10,729 bases of DNA from an uncultured Eubacteriales bacterium. GTDB lineage: Bacteria > Bacillota > Clostridia > Oscillospirales > Oscillospiraceae. Below the pieces are notes generated by a model. The model had not been told where the DNA came from and did not search any database. It saw only the letters and a list, made by a program, of their open reading frames with translations. Shown here one piece after another: positions 6,461-10,729 of this stretch. How positions within the stretch are numbered: the first letter of the stretch is position 1; each line of letters starts with the position of its first letter. Made by a program: the position numbers and the translations under genes. The stretch is taken from contig CABSFY010000082.1 of the NCBI GenBank assembly GCA_902477055.1, positions 1 through 10,729 on the forward strand. The letters are read 5' to 3'.

Positions 6461-6533
6461 TCTGCAAACCGCCGATGAACGAACCTCGGCGCAAACGGCC
6501 CAACCCGAAAATGCAGTAGGAGCACCAACTCCG
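6440..6533 (-). ncRNA. Small structured RNA candidate, about 94 nt, with own promoter and terminator
   Basis: Everything expected of an independent small RNA is present on the minus strand. The promoter is TTGACG-17-TATACT at 6540-6568. The predicted 5' end near 6533 begins GGAGTTGGTGCTCC, and this pairs with GGGGTGCCAACTC (6448-6460) in a 13-bp closing stem that uses G-U wobbles. After a single bulged A, a further CUGCA/UGCAG stretch pairs. A large 5'-side internal loop rich in U and G follows, then an apical hairpin CGCCGA/UCGGCG with a 10-nt loop (GGUUCGUUCA). The 3' end is UCUUUUUAUAAUU. No SRP-RNA tetraloop region (GGAAG), tmRNA, RNase P or tRNA features are seen. I do not recognise the family. 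A terminated leader of the cobalamin operon is the main alternative. Confidence 0.65.
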
Positions 6534-6539
6534 AGGTTG

Positions 6540-6568
6540 AGTATATCACAAGATCATACGTCCGTCAA
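6540..6568 (-). promoter_or_regulatory. Near-consensus promoter of the small RNA candidate
   Basis: TTGACG (6563-6568), exactly 17 bp, then TATACT (6540-6545) on the minus strand. Each box differs from consensus at one position. It is the strongest promoter-like signal in the window. The predicted +1 is near 6533, at the base of the RNA's closing stem. Confidence 0.75.
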
Positions 6569-6584
6569 GGCCTTGTTAAGAATA

Positions 6585-6626
6585 ATATTATTCATTATTT
6601 ACCATCACATATTCACTATTCACTAA
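6585..6626 (+). repeat. Diverged single copy of the 42-bp heptamer arm
   Basis: It aligns without gaps over 42 bp to the right arm of the element at 1559-1600, with roughly seven or eight substitutions clustered in the central units. The flank also matches: AAATCGATACTGC here against AAAACAGTACTGC there. No inverted partner arm is found nearby, so this is a solo or decayed copy. Confidence 0.75.
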
Positions 6627-6628
6627 AT

Positions 6629-6773
6629 CGATACTGCTGGCACGGGGCGTCGGGGACGCCGCCCCCTACAGGCCGCTAACGAGCTGCCGGCAGCGGCGGG
6701 CTGGGGGCAGCCCGCCCTACGGACGGATTACGATACTGCCAAAGGCAGGCCGACGTGCGCATCGGCCCCCTAC
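6629..6773 (+). repeat. Three GC-rich hairpin modules each ending in CCCTAC
   Basis: Hairpin A has GGCGTC (6646-6651) pairing with GACGCC (6655-6660) and ends at 6669. Hairpin B has a perfect 9-bp stem, GGCGGGCTG (6695-6703) with CAGCCCGCC (6708-6716), and ends at 6720. Hairpin C has GGCCGA (6748-6753) pairing with TCGGCC (6762-6767) and ends at 6773. All finish with CCCTAC. A and C are each preceded by CGATACTGC (6629-6637 and 6731-6739). A further perfect palindrome, CTGCCGGCAG, sits at 6684-6693. This resembles dispersed extragenic palindromes seen in clostridial genomes. None has a U-tract, so they are not ordinary terminators. They lie in the leader region of the amidohydrolase gene. Confidence 0.7.
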
Positions 6774-6796
6774 GCAAATTGTGAGGAGGTTCCTCT

Positions 6797-7855
6797 ATGT
6801 CATTATCTGCCGATCGGCGGGCGCTGCATCGGATCCCGGAGCTGGATTGGCAGCTGCCGGAAACGGCCGCCTATCTCCGGGCGCGGCTGGAAGCGCTGCC
6901 GTGCCGGGTATTTTCGCCCTGCGGGGACGCGGTGTGCGCCTATTTTGATTTCGGTGCGGCAGAAACCGTCGCTTTACGCAGCGACATGGACGCGCTGCCC
7001 ATCGCCGAGCAGACGGGCCTGTCCTTCGCCTCGACGCATCCCGGAAAAATGCACGCCTGCGGCCACGACGGCCACATGGCGATGCTGCTGGGTGTCGCCG
7101 ACCGGCTGGCGGACGAAAAATTGACGCGCAACGTGCTTTTGATCTTCCAGCCCGCCGAGGAAACGACCGGCGGCGCGGAGCCGATCTGCCGCACGGGACT
7201 TTTGAAAACGTACCGCGTGCGCGAAATTTACGGCATCCACCTCTGGCCGGAGCTTCCGGCGGGGGTCATCGCGTCCTGCGCGGGCGGGATGATGGCGCGG
7301 TCGTGTGAATTGACGCTTGAAATTACCGGGAAGAGCGTCCACATCGCCCGCTGGCGCGAGGGCTGCGACGCGCTCTGGGCCGGGACGGAGCTGCTGCGGC
7401 GGCTGTACCGGCTGGCCGAGGACGAGGATTGCATTCTCCGCTTCGGCCGGATGGAAAGCGGCACGGTCCGCAACGCCGTCAGCGACCGGACGCGGCTGGA
7501 GGGGACGCTGCGCTGTTTCGACGACAGGGTGTTTTTCCGCCTGCGCGAGGCGATCGAGGCGACGGCGGCACAGGTGAGCGCCGAAACGGACTGCGCTGTC
7601 ACGGTGCATTGCAGCGAGGGCTATCCTCCCGTCACGAACGACTTGGCCCTGCTCCGGCGGGCGCGGGAGCGCTTCCCGATCGCCGAAGCGGCGCCGACGG
7701 CGATCACGGAGGACTTCTCCGCCTACCAGACGCGGGTCCCCGGTGTGTTTTTCTGGCTCGGCACGGGCGGCGCGCCGCTGCACAGCCCGCAATTTGACTT
7801 TGACGAGGCCGTGCTGGAACGCGGTGCAGCGCTTTTCTGGACACTGATCTCTTAG
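6797..7855 (+). CDS. M20-family metal-dependent amidohydrolase / aminoacylase-type peptidase
   Basis: 352-aa cytoplasmic hydrolase of the M20D (HipO/AbgB-like) group, which cleaves N-acyl or N-aminoacyl amides. Metal-site motifs are RSDMDALPI (61-69), HACGHDGHM with C88 and H90, QPAEE (E121/E122), GIHLWP (H148) and a C-terminal histidine, H329, in GAPLHSPQF. This is the full binuclear set. The lid-domain signature, usually GxxxHaAxPxxGxDP, reads GKSVHIARWREGCDAL, losing the Pro and Asp-Pro, so the substrate preference may be unusual. The length is slightly short for the family (about 380-400), mostly at the N-terminus. AGGAGG at 6784-6789 with a 7-nt spacer fixes the start. The next gene follows after 16 nt. 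The exact substrate is not predictable. Confidence 0.9.
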   Translation: MSLSADRRALHRIPELDWQLPETAAYLRARLEALPCRVFSPCGDAVCAYFDFGAAETVALRSDMDALPIAEQTGLSFASTHPGKMHACGHDGHMAMLLGVADRLADEKLTRNVLLIFQPAEETTGGAEPICRTGLLKTYRVREIYGIHLWPELPAGVIASCAGGMMARSCELTLEITGKSVHIARWREGCDALWAGTELLRRLYRLAEDEDCILRFGRMESGTVRNAVSDRTRLEGTLRCFDDRVFFRLREAIEATAAQVSAETDCAVTVHCSEGYPPVTNDLALLRRARERFPIAEAAPTAITEDFSAYQTRVPGVFFWLGTGGAPLHSPQFDFDEAVLERGAALFWTLIS

Positions 7856-7871
7856 CGAGGATGAAATATCT

Positions 7872-8939
7872 ATGACAAAAACCATTTTGCGCCTGATCTC
7901 GTCGGGAACACTCATCGTTGTGACGGCGCTGCTGCTGCTTGCGGCGAATTACTTAACTCCCCTGTTTTTCTCGTTTTACCCTGCTTTTTCGCGGTGGATT
8001 GTTGGAATTTTGGCGGGAATTACCTCCGTCATCCCCTTTGCGCTGTGCGAAATCCTGCTGGCAGCGCTGCTGTTTTGGTTCGTCGCGTCGCTCATCCGGG
8101 CCATCATCCGGCGGCGGATGGTGCGCTGGCTGACGGGCGTGCTGCTCTCGGTCTGCACGATCGGGGCGCTGTTCATCGCCATCTGGGGGCTGAACTACTA
8201 TGCGCCGAAAATGACCGAGCGCCTCGGCCTGCCCGACCGGCAGTACACGCCCGCCGAGCTGAAGGAAGCCACGCTGTACTACCGCGACCGCGCCAACGAG
8301 CTGGCCGCCGGGGTCGAGCGCGACGAGAACGGCGTGATGGTCGAATACGACTTTGACACGCTGGCCAAGCACGCGGGCGACGGCTACAAAAAGCTGGCCG
8401 AACGCTACGACTGCTTCGACGGCTCGACGGTGCGCGTGAAGAAAATGCTCTCCAGCAAGCTCATGGGCAAGGCCGGGACGACGGGCGTTTTCATCTGCCT
8501 GACCGGCGAGAGCGGTGTCAGCACGACGACGTTCCAGGCCTCGATGCCCTTCACAATGGCCCATGAGATTGGCCATCGGATGGCCTTTGCGCGGGAGGAT
8601 GAAGCAAATTTTGCAGCCTTCCTGGCCTGCGATGCCAACGACCGGCCGGAATTCCGCTATTCCGGCTACTATCAGGCGTATGTTTACTGCTATAATGCCC
8701 TGTACAAGGTCGATCCCGACGGTGCGCGCGAGGTGAGCGCCGGGTGCAGCGAGCTGGTGCTGAGCGATATGCGGGCGGCCAGCGCACACTATGACGAGGT
8801 TGAGGACGAGAAGGTTTCCGAGCTTCAGGACACGGTGTACAGCGGCTATTTGCAGGCCTTTTCCGTCGAGAGCGGGACGCGCTCCTACGGCGAGGTCGCA
8901 GACCTGCTGCTGACGTGGTATTTCGAGCGGATCAAATAA
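7872..8939 (+). CDS. DUF3810 family membrane-anchored zinc metalloprotease-like protein
   Basis: 355 aa. Three N-terminal membrane segments (about 9-30, 44-77 and 87-107) are followed by a soluble domain, which the topology would probably place outside the membrane. The zinc motif HEIGH is at 231-235 within FTMAHEIGHRMAFAREDEANF, and an acidic residue at 242 or 244 is a likely third ligand. This arrangement is characteristic of DUF3810. The start has AGGATG-like purines only (GCGAGGATGAA), with spacing consistent with coupling to the preceding gene 16 nt upstream. The cellular role of the family is unknown; membrane-associated proteolysis is inferred from the HExxH motif. Confidence 0.85.
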   Translation: MTKTILRLISSGTLIVVTALLLLAANYLTPLFFSFYPAFSRWIVGILAGITSVIPFALCEILLAALLFWFVASLIRAIIRRRMVRWLTGVLLSVCTIGALFIAIWGLNYYAPKMTERLGLPDRQYTPAELKEATLYYRDRANELAAGVERDENGVMVEYDFDTLAKHAGDGYKKLAERYDCFDGSTVRVKKMLSSKLMGKAGTTGVFICLTGESGVSTTTFQASMPFTMAHEIGHRMAFAREDEANFAAFLACDANDRPEFRYSGYYQAYVYCYNALYKVDPDGAREVSAGCSELVLSDMRAASAHYDEVEDEKVSELQDTVYSGYLQAFSVESGTRSYGEVADLLLTWYFERIK

Positions 8940-9020
8940 TCCGGCAGCATCGATTTTACCGCAATTCATATCGCAAGGTGTGCCTGCGGGCGCGGGAGAT
9001 AGATAGAGGAGGTTTTCTCC

Positions 9021-10133
9021 ATGCCTGTAATTTTATATATTTTGCTTGCTGCCGTGGCGGTGCTGGCGGTATTGAGTATTCCGGTCTACTTTGCGGCGCG
9101 GCGGCCGCGCCGAGGGACGACGGAATGGATGCGGTGCATCGAAACGCCGCAGCTTCCGGCACCCCGTGCCTGCCCGCTGCACCCGTCGGACCTCGGCTGG
9201 CTGCCGCTGGCGGTCGTGTTGAGTGCCGGACTGCGGACGCTGCTGGCGCTGTTCAGCATGGCGGTGCGCGGCGAGGCGGTAACGGCGTTTGCGGCGCTGC
9301 CGTCTTACGCGCTGCATATCCTCCCGGCCTGCGCAATGCTGTCCGCAGGAACGTATCTGCTCGTTCGGCTCATGTCCGGCGGCACGCTGGCGGCAGTCTG
9401 CGCTGCGACGGTCCTTGCGGTCTTGCAGGTCGAGTCACTGCCCTGCGCGGCGGCGACGGTCTGGGCGCTGGTGTTCCTGTGGCTCTGGCTGTGTGCGGCG
9501 GACGACGGGCGCTTCGCGCTTCCGGCGCTGTGGCTTACGCTTTCGCTGGCCTGCTTCTCCGCCGGGCTGTTCCAGACGGCGCAATTGCTGTGGTTAGCCC
9601 CGCTTTGGATTGCAGCATGGATTTATGTGCAAATTCGGCGGCGCTCCGTCGGACGGGCGATCGCCTCGCTGCTGCTGACGGCGCTGCTTTGCTCCCTCTG
9701 CGCGGTGGTCGTGTGCGGGCTGCGGCTGCTGCTTGACCGTTATGCCGGGCAGGGACTTGCCCCGGTTGCCACGGCAGAATTCTGGCGTGCGCTGCCGCCG
9801 GTACTGGAAGGCAATCTCCGGCTGCTCTGGCCGGGGCATATGGGTCTGACCTATTTTGCCGACGGCCTGCTGGCGCTGGCGGGCGGCGCGGCGCTGGTCT
9901 GCTCGCTGCACGGCCTCATCCGGCGGCGCGAGATCGTTTGCCTGATGCTGCTGGTGCTGCTGCCGGTGTTCGCGGCGCTGTGGCTGCTCGGCGGGCAGTA
10001 TCTGCTCGGCATCCCGCTGGTGCTGGCGCTTGGCTGGCTGTGGAGCCTCTGGAGCCGCCGGGAACAGACGGTTTTCGTCATTTTAAGCGTTTGTATTCTC
10101 GTCATGACCGATTGCGTCATGCTACTAATTTAA
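9021..10133 (+). CDS. Polytopic membrane protein, unrecognised
   Basis: 370 aa and mostly hydrophobic, with about nine or ten membrane segments starting with 4-27, then a short positively charged loop (ARRPRRGTTEW), and ending in a hydrophobic segment close to the C-terminus. No catalytic or transport motif is recognised. The composition (many Leu, Ala, Trp and Arg-rich loops) loosely resembles membrane glycosyltransferase-like or O-antigen-type scaffolds, but nothing specific supports that. GAGGAGG at 9006-9012 with an 8-nt spacer fixes the start. It lies 81 nt after the DUF3810 gene and 17 nt before rpiB. The 81-nt gap shows nothing besides this ribosome site. Confidence 0.8.
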   Translation: MPVILYILLAAVAVLAVLSIPVYFAARRPRRGTTEWMRCIETPQLPAPRACPLHPSDLGWLPLAVVLSAGLRTLLALFSMAVRGEAVTAFAALPSYALHILPACAMLSAGTYLLVRLMSGGTLAAVCAATVLAVLQVESLPCAAATVWALVFLWLWLCAADDGRFALPALWLTLSLACFSAGLFQTAQLLWLAPLWIAAWIYVQIRRRSVGRAIASLLLTALLCSLCAVVVCGLRLLLDRYAGQGLAPVATAEFWRALPPVLEGNLRLLWPGHMGLTYFADGLLALAGGAALVCSLHGLIRRREIVCLMLLVLLPVFAALWLLGGQYLLGIPLVLALGWLWSLWSRREQTVFVILSVCILVMTDCVMLLI

Positions 10134-10150
10134 CAAAGGAGTTCTGATTC

Positions 10151-10594
10151 ATGAAAATTGCACTCGCCTGTGACCACGGCGGCCTGGAGCTGAAGCTCGC
10201 CGTCCAAAAGCATCTGGAAGCCAAGGGCTTTGCGACCGAGGACTTCGGCACATACACGAAGGACAGCTGCGACTATTCCGACTTTGCCGCTCCCGCCGCC
10301 CGCGCGGTGGCAGACGGCCGCTGCGACAGCGGCGTCGTGATCTGCACGACCGGTATCGGCATGTGCGTCACGGCCAACAAGATTCGCGGCATCCGCTGCG
10401 CCCTGCTGTCCGATCTGATGTCCGCACGGCTGACACGCGAGCATAACGACGCGAACATGATCGCCCTCGGTCAGGGCGTCGTGGGCGAAAAGCTGGCGCT
10501 GGAGATTCTGGACGTTTTCCTCTCCACGCCGTTCTCCGGTGCAGAACGCCATGTCCGCCGCATCGGAAAGCTCTCCGCCGTCGAGGCGGAATAA
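10151..10594 (+). CDS. rpiB: Ribose-5-phosphate isomerase B
   Basis: 147-aa enzyme that interconverts ribose 5-phosphate and ribulose 5-phosphate in the pentose phosphate pathway. Signatures are ACDHGG (D8, H9), the active-site loop VICTTGIGM with C65 and T67, and REHNDANMIALG with H98 and N99. The length is typical. AAAGGAG at 10135-10141 lies 9 nt before the ATG. It follows the membrane protein by 17 nt and is followed by strong hairpins, so it is probably the last gene of the plus-strand unit. Confidence 0.95.
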   Translation: MKIALACDHGGLELKLAVQKHLEAKGFATEDFGTYTKDSCDYSDFAAPAARAVADGRCDSGVVICTTGIGMCVTANKIRGIRCALLSDLMSARLTREHNDANMIALGQGVVGEKLALEILDVFLSTPFSGAERHVRRIGKLSAVEAE

Positions 10595-10599
10595 TCAAT

Positions 10600-10624
10600 A
10601 CCGGGACGGTCGAGCCGTCCCGGT
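10600..10624 (+). terminator. Perfect 10-bp hairpin after rpiB
   Basis: ACCGGGACGG pairs with CCGTCCCGGT around the loop TCGAG, beginning 5 nt after the rpiB stop. The stem is very stable, but the downstream bases (CATCATCAATT) are not a true U-tract. It may act as a 3'-end stabiliser or weak terminator. Confidence 0.5.
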
Positions 10625-10636
10625 CATCATCAATTC

Positions 10637-10664
10637 GCGGCGGGGATCGATCGATCCCCGCCGC
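10637..10664. terminator. Perfect 28-bp palindrome after rpiB
   Basis: GCGGCGGGGATCGA is followed at once by its exact reverse complement. As RNA it makes a 12-bp stem with a GAUC loop. AAAAC and then TTTTAT follow on the plus strand, so rho-independent termination is plausible though the U-run is displaced. It could also be a protein-binding palindrome. Confidence 0.5.
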
Positions 10665-10678
10665 AAAACTTTTATGGT

Positions 10679-10729
10679 TCTATAATAAATGTTGGGGTCA
10701 GGCAAAGAGCCTGACCCCTTAGCTATAGA
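10679..10729. repeat. Nested palindromic element at the window edge
   Basis: A perfect 10-bp stem, GGGGTCAGGC (10694-10703) with GCCTGACCCC (10709-10718), closes a 5-nt AAAGA loop. Around it, TCTATA (10679-10684) and TATAGA (10724-10729) form an outer inverted repeat that ends exactly at the window edge. It looks like a small dispersed palindromic repeat. Whether it extends further cannot be seen. Confidence 0.55.

Noticed and set aside
6440..6533. Small RNA as SRP (4.5S) RNA or 6S RNA
   Set aside because: It lacks the conserved GGAAG-type apical loop of SRP RNA and is about half the length of 6S RNA.
6290..6570. Cobalamin riboswitch controlling the operon
   Set aside because: The operon leader is only about 23 nt from its promoter, the upstream RNA is about 94 nt, and no B12-box-like sequence was seen.
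6974..7915. 313-aa minus-strand open frame
   Set aside because: Antisense to the amidohydrolase, which has a full set of metal ligands and a strong ribosome site.
7953..8969. 338-aa minus-strand open frame
   Set aside because: Antisense to the DUF3810 gene, whose HEIGH motif and membrane segments are clear. The reverse frame shows only low-complexity Arg/Gln/Pro-rich sequence.

Overview
The window looks like chromosomal DNA from a high-GC gut-type Clostridia (Oscillospiraceae/Ruminococcaceae-like). This is an inference from the GC-rich coding sequence, AGGAGG-type ribosome sites, clostridial-type cobalamin genes, and intergenic repeats of a kind common in such genomes. I see no phage, transposase, CRISPR or defence genes.

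Layout. (1) Positions 1-1312, minus strand: miaB, a tRNA methylthiotransferase cut off by the window edge, starting at TTG. (2) Positions 1313-1718: an intergenic stretch with a 182-bp palindromic element whose 42-bp arms are built from GTGAAYR heptamers, plus a good promoter reading into a possible 24-codon Cys-rich ORF. (3) Positions 1719-6289, minus strand: a tightly packed seven-gene operon for the nucleotide-loop end of cobalamin (vitamin B12) synthesis. In transcription order it is a TIM-barrel isomerase-like protein, cobT, cobU, cobS, a short second CobU-like protein, a CobC-like histidine phosphatase and a Cys-rich DUF2284 protein. Five of the six junctions overlap, four of them as ATGA, which suggests translational coupling. 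(4) Positions 6290-6796: a 507-bp regulatory and repeat-rich gap. It holds the operon promoter, a small-RNA candidate of about 94 nt on the minus strand with its own near-consensus promoter and intrinsic terminator, a decayed copy of the heptamer arm, and hairpin modules ending in CCCTAC. (5) Positions 6797-10594, plus strand: an M20-type amidohydrolase, a DUF3810 membrane metalloprotease-like protein, an unrecognised polytopic membrane protein and rpiB. (6) Positions 10595-10729: three strong hairpins in a row, the last reaching the window edge.

How it fits together. CobU activates cobinamide to GDP-cobinamide, CobT makes alpha-ribazole phosphate from the lower-ligand base, CobS joins them, and CobC removes the phosphate. 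The TIM-barrel protein, the short CobU-like protein and the DUF2284 protein are locked into the same operon without an established role, and are the best candidates for new biology among the genes. The small RNA upstream of the operon is the best non-coding candidate. No corrin-ring genes and no recognisable cobalamin riboswitch are present in the window.
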